The notes under the pieces: generated by a model
What the model was told of the DNA's origin: nothing
Seen by the model: only the letters and a program-made list of their open reading frames with translations
Database searches by the model: none
Made by a program: the position numbers and the translations under genes
Shown: positions 51,797 to 60,424 of the stretch, piece by piece
Numbering within the stretch: the first letter of the stretch is position 1
Layout of the letters: every line of letters begins with the position of its first letter
Assembly: GCA_023460515.1 (NCBI GenBank)
Contig: JAEWPS010000045.1
Span: 69,957 to 133,956 of the forward strand
DNA: 64,000 bases
Direction: 5' to 3'
Source of the DNA: Bacillota bacterium
Lineage (GTDB): Bacteria > Bacillota > Clostridia > TANB77 > CAG-465

Positions 51797-52966
51797 ATGA
51801 ATAAAGGTAATTTTCCATTATTTAGTAATTGGCTTAAACAATTTGTTTCAACAGTATTTCTGCAAAGTTTTCACGCAGTATTTTTAATGTTTACTATGAT
51901 TATGTTAAGTCAGATTCAAGGTAAATCAGGAAATATGAAAATAGATGGAGTACTTGCTGTTGTTGCAATAGCATGTGCCATGGCTTTAATAAAATTTGAA
52001 AAAATGATAAAAAAATTATTTGGAATCGAAGATTCACCAGTAGGCAATACAGCTGGAGCTGGAGCTAAAATGTTTATGGGTGCAAAATCTGCTATAGATC
52101 TTGGTAAAACTGCTACTGGTGGATTTAAAAAATCTAGAGATGCAAATAAAAATTTAAAAGATATACAAGATAAGAGAAGAAGTAAACAAGACTCTTATGA
52201 TAGATTATTTAACCCAGAAGAATATAATAAAAGAAATCCAAATAAGAAGGTACCTACCGCTGCATCTGCAAGAGCTGAAAGTATATATAATAGCGTTACT
52301 AGCGGTGGAACACAAAGTGGCGGAGGGGCTGGTCAAACTGCAGGACAAGGTGGAGGAGAATATGGAACTCCAAGCAGTAGAGGTGACTTTAATAGAATGT
52401 TAGAACAAGAAAGAAGAAAAGAAGAGTTAGACGAGTTAGAAGGACAAGAGATAAAAGCAAGAAAAGCAAAAAGAGCTGCAGGAATAGATAAATACTTAAA
52501 CGCGGCAGGAACTTTAGCATCTGTTTCCGTTGGTTTAGGAGCTGCTGATGAATTGTCTGAATCTTTAACAATATCTAATTTAATAAATAAACCTTTAGAT
52601 GTTATTACTGATAAATACTCTAATGGCGTTGCTGGAAGAGAAATTTATAATGAGTCTAAAGAAAAATACATAAAAGAAAATGACGCATTAATTGCATCTG
52701 GAAAAGCACCTAAATTTGTTGATGATGATGGTAATCGTAATGAAGTGGAGAGAGCTTCTAAGGTATTAGAAAAATCTATTACAACTAGTATTAAGGATGG
52801 TCTTAAAGATTATGGAAGCACAGTAGTTAAAAATTCTCCAATTAAAATGACAGTTGATCAAGTAACTAAATTTCAAATAAATCATGAAGTTAAGGGAAAT
52901 AAAAAAGATTTAGAAAAAATTCGTGAACTACAAAAGAGACAAGGTGGCAATGTAGAGAATATATAG
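51797..52966 (+). CDS. VirB6/TrbL-like protein, C-terminal part gene with charged tail
   Basis: 389 residues from ATG 51797, behind AGAGGAGAGA. The beginning (NFPLFSNWLKQFVSTVFLQSF then HAVFLMFTMIML) continues the TrbL-like pattern, with two membrane helices (about 12-42 and 52-65). A long hydrophilic, Gly/Ser/Lys-rich cytosolic or extracellular tail follows (about 80-389) with coiled coil near 196-225. The frame differs from that of the upstream gene, and stops lie in all intervening frames, so this is a genuine two-gene split, not a simple readthrough. Confidence 0.65.
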   Translation: MNKGNFPLFSNWLKQFVSTVFLQSFHAVFLMFTMIMLSQIQGKSGNMKIDGVLAVVAIACAMALIKFEKMIKKLFGIEDSPVGNTAGAGAKMFMGAKSAIDLGKTATGGFKKSRDANKNLKDIQDKRRSKQDSYDRLFNPEEYNKRNPNKKVPTAASARAESIYNSVTSGGTQSGGGAGQTAGQGGGEYGTPSSRGDFNRMLEQERRKEELDELEGQEIKARKAKRAAGIDKYLNAAGTLASVSVGLGAADELSESLTISNLINKPLDVITDKYSNGVAGREIYNESKEKYIKENDALIASGKAPKFVDDDGNRNEVERASKVLEKSITTSIKDGLKDYGSTVVKNSPIKMTVDQVTKFQINHEVKGNKKDLEKIRELQKRQGGNVENI

Positions 52967-52980
52967 TATGAGGTGATAAA

Positions 52981-53514
52981 ATGTTAGATAAAATAAAAAG
53001 TGGTTTGAATTTGTCAATTATATTTGTATTTATTATTGCGCTGATATATTTTATTTTTATTTCAGTTGTAAATGTTTTTTCTCCATCAGGTAATAAATCA
53101 ACAGATATTACACCAGAGAATATTAATATATATACATCTGAAACTAAAATTGTTACTAGTTACACGACTTTTTTCAATGTTGAAACAATAGTTCAAAATA
53201 TAATTATGAATTTAAATAAAGAAAATTATCAAGAAATCTATTCTATTTTTTCTGTTCAAGCTAGACAAAATATAAGTAAAGACTATTTTATGAAAAATGT
53301 AGAAAAATATGTAAGTAATAATTTCAAATATAGTTTTGAAGAAGATGTTGATGAGGTTGGATATAAAAATTATAATAACTTGAAAATGTTATATAGTATG
53401 GATAATAATGAATATATTGCTGTTGTAAAATCCAATAATACTTCAGGTGAATCCAAAATTGGAATCAAATTAATAAATAATAACGAGTATGCAGTTACTT
53501 ACTTGGAATTATAA
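52981..53514 (+). CDS. Single-pass VirB8/NTF2-like protein 1
   Basis: 177 residues. A membrane helix (about 10-32) is followed by an extracytoplasmic domain of about 130 residues with two or three helices (VETIVQNIIMNLNKENYQEIY) and then strands, the general NTF2/VirB8 plan. Sequence identity to known VirB8 proteins is not evident; assignment rests on architecture and location. Ribosome binding site GAGGTGAT. Confidence 0.55.
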   Translation: MLDKIKSGLNLSIIFVFIIALIYFIFISVVNVFSPSGNKSTDITPENINIYTSETKIVTSYTTFFNVETIVQNIIMNLNKENYQEIYSIFSVQARQNISKDYFMKNVEKYVSNNFKYSFEEDVDEVGYKNYNNLKMLYSMDNNEYIAVVKSNNTSGESKIGIKLINNNEYAVTYLEL

Positions 53515-53523
53515 GGAGGAAAT

Positions 53524-54408
53524 ATGAAAGAAGAAATTCAAAATAATCCAAAATTATTTATTTCTATTATTATCTCAGGAATAGTATTTATAATTATATT
53601 ATTAATTTTCTCATTAGTATTGATTTGGTCTAGAAATGATGATACAAATGTAGTTGGAGGAAATGTAGCTACATCAGATAATATTGAAACTGGTAAATAT
53701 GTATATAAAACAACAAGCGAAGGACAAGTTGTGGAAAAGTATTGTAGAGATATTTTAGACACATTTTCAATGCAAGATAAAGATGAAATCTATAATTTGA
53801 TTTTAGAAGAATATTCAAATTATAGAGGATTTAATAAAGATACTTTATTTGATAATTTAAGAAAAAAAGGATTAATTGGAAAACTTTTAAAATTTTATAG
53901 TTATAAATCCGTTTCACATGCTAGATACGGTAAGGTATTTGAAATTGAAATTGGTACTTATGATTCATACGTAAAGGAAAAAATATTACTTATCGAAGCA
54001 TCACCAAGGAATTATAAAGTATCTTTTGATGGTTTTATTGGTGAAGATAATTCTAAAAAAGAAATTATTAGAGATGGGATAAAAATGACTATTACAAATG
54101 TAAGAGAATTTGTTAGTGAAATGCAAATAAAAATAACAATTAATAACATTTCTAGTAATGATATAGTTATAAATAAACAAGGAAATTATGAAAATATATA
54201 TTTAAAATTAAAAAATGGAAGTGAAGTAAGAATGTCATCTGTATGGTTAAGTGGTGTTACTAAAACTTTAACTTCTAATTCTACAATAAACTTAGATTTA
54301 CAATTTAATCCTGAGTATTTACAAACAGGAGCTGTTAATTCGATAGTGATAAAAGATGTATATAATGATATATCAAGAGAAACAAAAGATTTAGAATTTC
54401 CTATATAA
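53524..54408 (+). CDS. Single-pass VirB8/NTF2-like protein 2 with extra beta domain
   Basis: 294 residues. One membrane helix (about 14-37). The first outer domain (about 75-178) has helices VEKYCRDILDTFSMQDKDEIYNL-like and strands, as in VirB8/NTF2. A second, beta-rich domain (about 180-294: GIKMTITNVREFVSEMQIKI; LDLQFNPEYLQTG) resembles immunoglobulin-like telokin-type folds. It follows its neighbour after 9 bases, with AAGGAGGAAAT. Confidence 0.55.
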   Translation: MKEEIQNNPKLFISIIISGIVFIIILLIFSLVLIWSRNDDTNVVGGNVATSDNIETGKYVYKTTSEGQVVEKYCRDILDTFSMQDKDEIYNLILEEYSNYRGFNKDTLFDNLRKKGLIGKLLKFYSYKSVSHARYGKVFEIEIGTYDSYVKEKILLIEASPRNYKVSFDGFIGEDNSKKEIIRDGIKMTITNVREFVSEMQIKITINNISSNDIVINKQGNYENIYLKLKNGSEVRMSSVWLSGVTKTLTSNSTINLDLQFNPEYLQTGAVNSIVIKDVYNDISRETKDLEFPI

Positions 54409-54438
54409 ATTACAATTTATAATTAAAAGGCAGGTGAA

Positions 54439-57400
54439 ATGAAGTTGGATGATTTTGAATATCAAAATCCTGGTGAAAATGAAGAATTAGATGAACTGGA
54501 AGAACAAAGAAATCAAAGGAGTCAAAGAAGTCTAAAAGATAGATCAGATGATATAAAAGATGGTGTAGATAAAGCCAAAGAATTTAGAGATAAAAGAAGA
54601 AAAGCGAGTGAAGCTAGTAAAAAATATGGTGAAAATCTTGGAAAAGGAACTGGAAGAGAAGCTGGAAAGGCCGCCGGAAAAGAAGCAGGTAAAACTGCCG
54701 GAAAAGAGGCGGGTAAGACTGCTGCCAAGGAAGGTGCTAAAACAGCTGCAAAAGAAACTGGAAAGGTTGTCGCAAAAGAAGGCGCTAAAACAGCTGCCAA
54801 AGGTGCAGTTGCTGCTAGTGGTGTAGCTACTGCTGGTGTTGGAACTGCTGTTGCTGCAGGTATCGAAGTAGCCGATAGATTAAATCAAATTAAAAAAGCA
54901 ATAGATAAAAAGGTAGATGCAAAATTAAAAGAAAATATAGGGGTAGATGGAAAAACAATAAAAAGAACATTTTTATTGGGTTTGATACTTTTACCTATAT
55001 TCTTTATTTTCTTTTTTATTTCTGCGGGAACATTATATTTGGCTAGTGAGAATACATATGCTGATCTATATAGTATAATTGATAAAAGAGAAAAAAGATA
55101 TGCAGAATCTGGAAAGTCTACTAAGTTACTTTTATTAATGACTAATGATGAAATTAATGAAATACTTACTAAAGATTATGGTAAAGAGGATTTATCTTAT
55201 AAAACTTATTTAAAAGAAATGTATAAAAAAGATTTTGATAATTTTATACCTAGTGACTCAAATGATCCAACTAGTTCATACACAGAAAAAATTGCAATAA
55301 TTGAAAAGTATTTAAAAGCTGGTAGAGAGAATTTTAATAAAATAACTTGGAAATTAGCTGGAAGTAATAGCGCTTTAGAAATTAAGGATTATAATTTAAA
55401 AGGAAAAGATTCAATATTTACGGACCCTGGTCATCTTAAAATGCCAAATTTAGATAAATATAAATCAAGTCCTGGAATGACTGCCGAGCAATTACAAAAT
55501 ATGTATGTTGATATGGTTAATACACATTTACAACATTGGGTAATTCCATATGCGTTAAACATAGCATCTCAAAATAATGCTTTTGCAAAATCTGTACTAG
55601 AAGACATGTGGAGTCCAATTGAAGTAACTTTATATGAATTAGACAGAAGAACTAAGACTACGACAGAGAAGCATTATATTAAGACTTCAGTAACTGAAAC
55701 AACAACTACGTATTACCCAGGAACAGCGACTACACCTGGATCGTCATCATCAAGTTCACGTACATTTGAAAGTGATACTAGATATAGTTGGACAGGATAT
55801 TCTTATGGTAATACAAGTGTTAGTTATTCTATAACAAAAATAAAAAATGCTGAGGGTGGATGTATTTCTATAGATGAAGCAAATCCATACAGTAGAACAC
55901 CTGTATCAGTTGATGCACCTTACAGACATGTACCGAAGTTAACATATACTGAGGATTTATATAATATAATAAAAGCAACATATAATATAAAACCAATTAA
56001 CGAGAGCGAGTTGCCTGTTGAAAAATCAGAATCATTAATTGATGAAAATGGAACAAAAATAATAGTTGAAATATGGGATGAAAATTTAGAATCTTTAAAT
56101 CAAGAAACTAAAAAATATAGAGTTTCATATATGTCAGATGAAAAATTCAATAATTTAGGTAGATCAATATCTAGAATAGAATGGTATATGGATGCTGGTG
56201 GTGGAAAATATTTATCTCAAATGTTTCCTGTTAAAACTCAAGCAGCAATGGATAGTGCTAAAAACACATATTATAGTCCAGATGGAGGAAAGACAGATCC
56301 TGTTATACAAGGTTATTCATATGACGAATTGACATTTGGATTTAATCAAATTGATAAATATTATAAAGCTTTAACTGAAACTGCTGGTGCAGGATTAAAT
56401 TATAATATTATCGATATAGGAGATATACCATTAGATGGATTTGCTTGGCCAGTAGATTTAACACAGTCACCAGGTTCAGCCGTTGTTGGTTACATATTTG
56501 GTAATACAAAGGCATATGGTGGAGATCATGGTGGTATTGATATAAGGCATGCTGATTGTCTTACTAAACAAGGAAGTCTTACAGTAGGACCGAACATAAT
56601 TGCTGCGCATGACGGTAAGGTTACGACTGCTTCCATGCTTTATTCATCGGATTCTTCTGGAACTGGTGGAAATCAAAGTGGTTATGGAAACGTTATTAAA
56701 ATACAAACTTCAGATGGTAAATTTACAACAGTATACGGACATTTAAGTTCTATATCTGTAACAGTTGGTCAAGAAGTATCACGTGGACAAGTAATAGGAA
56801 CTATGGGTACAACAGGTAATTCATCAGGTGTTCATTTACATTATCAAATATTGCTAAATGGTACGAATACTGATCCCTTACTATATTACATAACAGAACC
56901 CGAATATGGTTCTTATCCAAGCAGGGTAGATACACCAGCTGGTTATTATAAATTTGTAAATTCTTTATCTTCTGGACTTACTAATGCTGCCACTTCTGGT
57001 GGTATGATCGGATTTTTAGGTAGAGCTGAAGGTAAAGGACCAATGGTTGGTGATAAGTATAAAGCGTATGATGATGGATATGGATATATAACTATTGGTA
57101 TGGGAATAACATGGAAGGATCATGTTTCTCAATTTAATGCCCTTGGTGTAACAAGTATGTCAGTGGGAACATTAGTAGATAAAGCTATAGTAGAAACTAT
57201 AGAAAAACAAGATATTGCTGGAAGGGTAGCTAATATAAAGGCACTTTTAGCAAGCAATGGGATTACTGATCTAAAGCAATATCAATTAGATGCATTAACA
57301 AGTTATCATTATAATGTAGGTAATATAAACAAATTCCCAGCAGCATGGAAAACTTATGGCATGACTGATGGATTATGGACAGCGTTTTTTAGTAAACCAG

Positions 57401-57504
57401 TTACTGCAAAGGGTGTAGTTGCACCAGGTCTTGTTAAAAGAAGAGCAGCAGAATGGGAACTATTTACTACAGGAAATTATAATGCTAAAATTTATGATAG
57501 ATAA
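54439..57504 (+). CDS. Membrane-anchored bifunctional wall hydrolase (M23 peptidase plus GH24 lysozyme)
   Basis: 1021 residues, the largest protein of the locus. An acidic N-terminus precedes an Ala/Gly/Lys repeat tract of about 60 residues (about 72-135, units like KEAGKTA). A membrane helix lies at about 178-203. The outer part has a helical domain (about 210-430), a Ser/Thr linker, then an M23 domain with HGGID (His697, Asp701) and HLH (799-801), and a C-terminal GH24 lysozyme domain (about 855-1010) with Glu864 in GRAEGKGP and the YDDGYGYITIGMG motif. It should open peptidoglycan for the secretion apparatus, the VirB1 role. Confidence 0.87.
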   Translation: MKLDDFEYQNPGENEELDELEEQRNQRSQRSLKDRSDDIKDGVDKAKEFRDKRRKASEASKKYGENLGKGTGREAGKAAGKEAGKTAGKEAGKTAAKEGAKTAAKETGKVVAKEGAKTAAKGAVAASGVATAGVGTAVAAGIEVADRLNQIKKAIDKKVDAKLKENIGVDGKTIKRTFLLGLILLPIFFIFFFISAGTLYLASENTYADLYSIIDKREKRYAESGKSTKLLLLMTNDEINEILTKDYGKEDLSYKTYLKEMYKKDFDNFIPSDSNDPTSSYTEKIAIIEKYLKAGRENFNKITWKLAGSNSALEIKDYNLKGKDSIFTDPGHLKMPNLDKYKSSPGMTAEQLQNMYVDMVNTHLQHWVIPYALNIASQNNAFAKSVLEDMWSPIEVTLYELDRRTKTTTEKHYIKTSVTETTTTYYPGTATTPGSSSSSSRTFESDTRYSWTGYSYGNTSVSYSITKIKNAEGGCISIDEANPYSRTPVSVDAPYRHVPKLTYTEDLYNIIKATYNIKPINESELPVEKSESLIDENGTKIIVEIWDENLESLNQETKKYRVSYMSDEKFNNLGRSISRIEWYMDAGGGKYLSQMFPVKTQAAMDSAKNTYYSPDGGKTDPVIQGYSYDELTFGFNQIDKYYKALTETAGAGLNYNIIDIGDIPLDGFAWPVDLTQSPGSAVVGYIFGNTKAYGGDHGGIDIRHADCLTKQGSLTVGPNIIAAHDGKVTTASMLYSSDSSGTGGNQSGYGNVIKIQTSDGKFTTVYGHLSSISVTVGQEVSRGQVIGTMGTTGNSSGVHLHYQILLNGTNTDPLLYYITEPEYGSYPSRVDTPAGYYKFVNSLSSGLTNAATSGGMIGFLGRAEGKGPMVGDKYKAYDDGYGYITIGMGITWKDHVSQFNALGVTSMSVGTLVDKAIVETIEKQDIAGRVANIKALLASNGITDLKQYQLDALTSYHYNVGNINKFPAAWKTYGMTDGLWTAFFSKPVTAKGVVAPGLVKRRAAEWELFTTGNYNAKIYDR

Positions 57505-57564
57505 TAGATATTTAATGATAACACGAATAATATTAAATTAATTTTAAAAAAGGGAGGCTGAATT

Positions 57565-58014
57565 ATGAAGGATTTGTTTTTTAAGATAATAATAGTAATT
57601 TCAATTGTATACATTGCTATTACTATAACTGGAAATATTATCATCAATCAAAGATATAGAGAAATTTCTAAGTCAGATAGTAATGAAATTTTAATGGATT
57701 ACTATAAATTTTATGTTTTAAAAGATATAGTAGAAAATTATAATGATTGTATAATAGATGGTAAATATGATATATTGTCTAATATTACTTTATTTGATGG
57801 TAGAAAAGATAAAAATTTTTATGATGAATTAAAAAACAAGTCTTCATTAAATCAAAATTCAATTATTGATATTAGTGAAATAAAGGTATTATCAAACGAC
57901 GTATATAAGTGTAATTATTCTATAAAATCTGATGATAAAAATACAGATTTTAGTATTGTTGTAAAACTGAGTGAAGATAAATCTGGATATAGAATAATTA
58001 ATATTCTAATATAG
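57565..58014 (+). CDS. Single-pass VirB8/NTF2-like protein 3
   Basis: 149 residues. A membrane helix (about 5-27) precedes a small outer domain of helices then strands (VENYNDCIIDGKYDILSNI; EIKVLSNDVYKCNYSIKS). No recognised sequence family. It follows the hydrolase gene after a 60-base gap without a terminator. AAGGGAGG precedes the ATG. Confidence 0.5.
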   Translation: MKDLFFKIIIVISIVYIAITITGNIIINQRYREISKSDSNEILMDYYKFYVLKDIVENYNDCIIDGKYDILSNITLFDGRKDKNFYDELKNKSSLNQNSIIDISEIKVLSNDVYKCNYSIKSDDKNTDFSIVVKLSEDKSGYRIINILI

Positions 58015-58024
58015 AGGTGATAAT

Positions 58025-58522
58025 ATGGATAAAAAAATAAGAAGAAACATTATATTATGTTTAGTTATTGTAGTATTATTTTATTTTGCTAATAGCTATA
58101 CAACTGCTATATTTAGAGTAAATAAAGATAATAAATACATAGACGAAAATATTAAATTTAAATCACCAAAAGATGTTGCTTTAAATTTTGTAAATCTTAT
58201 GATAGATAACAATTTTGATGAAGCATATAAACTTTTAAATTTACAAACAAAAAGTATGTTCAAATCATCTGATGAATTGAAAAATTATTTTCTTAATAAT
58301 TATATGAATATTAATAAAAACAAAGAAGGTATTTTAGTAGTTGATAAATATAGTAAAATTGATAATGAATATAATCTTTATAGTTATGTAATTGTATCAC
58401 AAAAATATAAATCACCTAAAGAATACGATCCTTTTTATTCTGAAAGTGAATTTAATGTTTTTAGTAGTATAACAGTATATGAAAAGTCACCTTTAGAGTA
58501 TAGCATTGAAATAAACATATAA
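58025..58522 (+). CDS. Single-pass VirB8/NTF2-like protein 4
   Basis: 165 residues. A membrane helix (about 8-26) and an outer domain starting KSPKDVALNFVNLMIDNNFDEAYKLLN, a helical opening typical of NTF2-like and DUF4878-type domains, followed by strands. Ten bases separate it from the previous gene. Function is inferred from the locus only. Confidence 0.55.
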   Translation: MDKKIRRNIILCLVIVVLFYFANSYTTAIFRVNKDNKYIDENIKFKSPKDVALNFVNLMIDNNFDEAYKLLNLQTKSMFKSSDELKNYFLNNYMNINKNKEGILVVDKYSKIDNEYNLYSYVIVSQKYKSPKEYDPFYSESEFNVFSSITVYEKSPLEYSIEINI

Positions 58523-58546
58523 ATTTATATTGAATTGGAGGAAATT

Positions 58547-59050
58547 ATGAATAAATTTAATAGAAGAAAATATTGGAGTATGCCAAAAATATTAAATATC
58601 ATATTGTTTTTGATATTATTAACTATTATAATAGCAATGACATATTCATTTTTCGAGCCTAAATTTGTATTAATGTATAAAAAACATGAAGTAATTTCTG
58701 ATACTAAAATTATAGATGATTTAGAGGAATGTGCAAGTAAATATTATGATGCTTTAATTTATGAAAAATCATATGTAGTTAATGAGATGCAAACATATTT
58801 TAACAAAAAAAGTCCTGAAGAAATAAAAAAAATAAGCGAAAAATATGCTGACAATATGTCTTATGACTTATTAGTAAAACAGGCATACAAATTAATTGGT
58901 GATGTATATTTATGCGATTTAGAAATAATCCCAGAAATAGATCAAAATAAATATGATTGGAGTAACATTAAAACTGCAAAGGTTATCATTAAATTAAATA
59001 GAAGTAATCATACTTTTCAAATATATCATGATGAATTTAATTTGAACTAG
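58547..59050 (+). CDS. Single-pass VirB8/NTF2-like protein 5
   Basis: 167 residues from ATG 58547, behind TTGGAGG; the TTG at 58535 is part of that site. A membrane helix (about 16-37), then helices (DDLEECASKYYDALIYEK) and strands. The outer domain is weakly similar in plan to its neighbours. No known motif. Confidence 0.5.
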   Translation: MNKFNRRKYWSMPKILNIILFLILLTIIIAMTYSFFEPKFVLMYKKHEVISDTKIIDDLEECASKYYDALIYEKSYVVNEMQTYFNKKSPEEIKKISEKYADNMSYDLLVKQAYKLIGDVYLCDLEIIPEIDQNKYDWSNIKTAKVIIKLNRSNHTFQIYHDEFNLN

Positions 59051-59064
59051 GAGGCGTTAAACTT

Positions 59065-59628
59065 ATGGATAAAAGAATTTTTCTTACTGTTTTTATAATT
59101 ATACTACTAGTGACTAATTTATGTATAGAAAACTTTCAGACTAGACTTTATAATACATATGCTGATAGGGATAATTCAAGTCAAACTTCACACTTTAATG
59201 ATACTTATAATATAGAAGATGAAAGTATAAAGTTTGTATATAAATTTCTAGATAATTGGAAAGACAATTTAACGTTGGAATATTTAGATGAAAATCTTTA
59301 TAATAGATATTCTAGTGACAAAAAATATATTCTTGAAAACTATATGAAAAATATTGATGTTGTTGATAAAATAAATAATGAATTCGTATTAGTTAAATCT
59401 GGAACTTCAACAGATAACGTAACAAAAAGAGAATATGTTAATTTAACTTTATATGTTACTGAGAAAGCATATGATTATGATTCATTATATGCTACAGAAA
59501 TAACTAGAAATAGTCCAGATGCAAATAAGAAGATTACAATAGTTGTTTATTCTGATACGCCAAATAATTTTAAAATAAGATTATTTGTAGAGAAAAATTT
59601 ACAAAATGATGACGGACGTTCATTTTGA
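59065..59628 (+). CDS. Single-pass VirB8/NTF2-like protein 6
   Basis: 187 residues. A short membrane helix or signal (about 4-21), a polar linker, and an outer domain (DESIKFVYKFLDNWKDNLTLEYLD, then strands) of the same plan. AGGAGG lies ahead. It closes the run of outer-domain proteins; a RNA-binding protein follows 27 bases later. Confidence 0.5.
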   Translation: MDKRIFLTVFIIILLVTNLCIENFQTRLYNTYADRDNSSQTSHFNDTYNIEDESIKFVYKFLDNWKDNLTLEYLDENLYNRYSSDKKYILENYMKNIDVVDKINNEFVLVKSGTSTDNVTKREYVNLTLYVTEKAYDYDSLYATEITRNSPDANKKITIVVYSDTPNNFKIRLFVEKNLQNDDGRSF

Positions 59629-59655
59629 TATTTATTGTAAGCAAGGAGATAAGTA

Positions 59656-60420
59656 ATGAAAGTTAATATCAACCAATTGAAACAAATTAAGGATGAAGAG
59701 CAAGTTCTAGAAATGTATGTTGAAACTGTTGATGATAGTTTTAATATGATAGGATATGTTGCAAATAAGATTAAGGCGATACTTCCAAGAGAAGAAGCAT
59801 CGAGTGTTGTAAACGATGATGGATTAGTTGATACTAAACATATTGTTAATAAAACAGGTAAAAAAATTGAAATTTGTATAAAAGATATAATAAAAGATAC
59901 TGATGATACTACTTTAATAATAGCATCTAAAAAGATATTAGAACTTAAAGTAAGAAGATGGATGTATATGCATCTTAAGCCTGGAATGAAATTAAGAGGT
60001 GTAGTAAGGGGACTAACAGAATATGCTGCATTTGTTGATGTCGGTGGTGGTGTTACAGGCATGCTTAAAACATCTGATATATCAGACGTTATAGTGAACC
60101 ATGCTTCAGATATACTTAAACTTGGTCAAAGAATAGAAGTTATAGTAAAAAAATTTGATAGGGATACTGGAAAAATTGATTTGTCATACAAAGAAAATTT
60201 TGGAACATTTGAAGATAACATTAAAAATATAAAAGAAGGCGATATTATAGAAGGAACTGTTAGAAATAGAACAAGAACGGGTATATTTATTGAACTTAAG
60301 CCTAATTTATCTGGTATAGCTGATCATGTTAGTGGTATAGAATATGGACAAAAGGTTTTAGTAAGCGTTAAAAGAATAAATGTTGAAAAAAAGAAAATTA
60401 AGCTTATTATAATAGGTTAA
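59656..60420 (+). CDS. S1-domain RNA-binding protein
   Basis: 254 residues. An N-terminal alpha/beta region (about 1-105) is followed by two S1-type OB folds: PGMKLRGVVRGLTEYAAFVDVG (about 108-180) and EGDIIEGTVRNRTRTGIFIELK (about 195-254). It resembles the S1-like proteins seen in Firmicutes, not full ribosomal S1. No membrane segment. Why it lies in a secretion locus is unclear. AAGGAGATA precedes the ATG. Confidence 0.75.
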   Translation: MKVNINQLKQIKDEEQVLEMYVETVDDSFNMIGYVANKIKAILPREEASSVVNDDGLVDTKHIVNKTGKKIEICIKDIIKDTDDTTLIIASKKILELKVRRWMYMHLKPGMKLRGVVRGLTEYAAFVDVGGGVTGMLKTSDISDVIVNHASDILKLGQRIEVIVKKFDRDTGKIDLSYKENFGTFEDNIKNIKEGDIIEGTVRNRTRTGIFIELKPNLSGIADHVSGIEYGQKVLVSVKRINVEKKKIKLIIIG

Positions 60421-60424
60421 GAGT

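Noticed and set aside
54522..54800. 92-codon minus-strand and 72-codon plus-strand frames across the Ala/Gly/Lys repeat
   Set aside because: They arise from the codon repetition of the 1021-residue gene in other frames and have no start signals.
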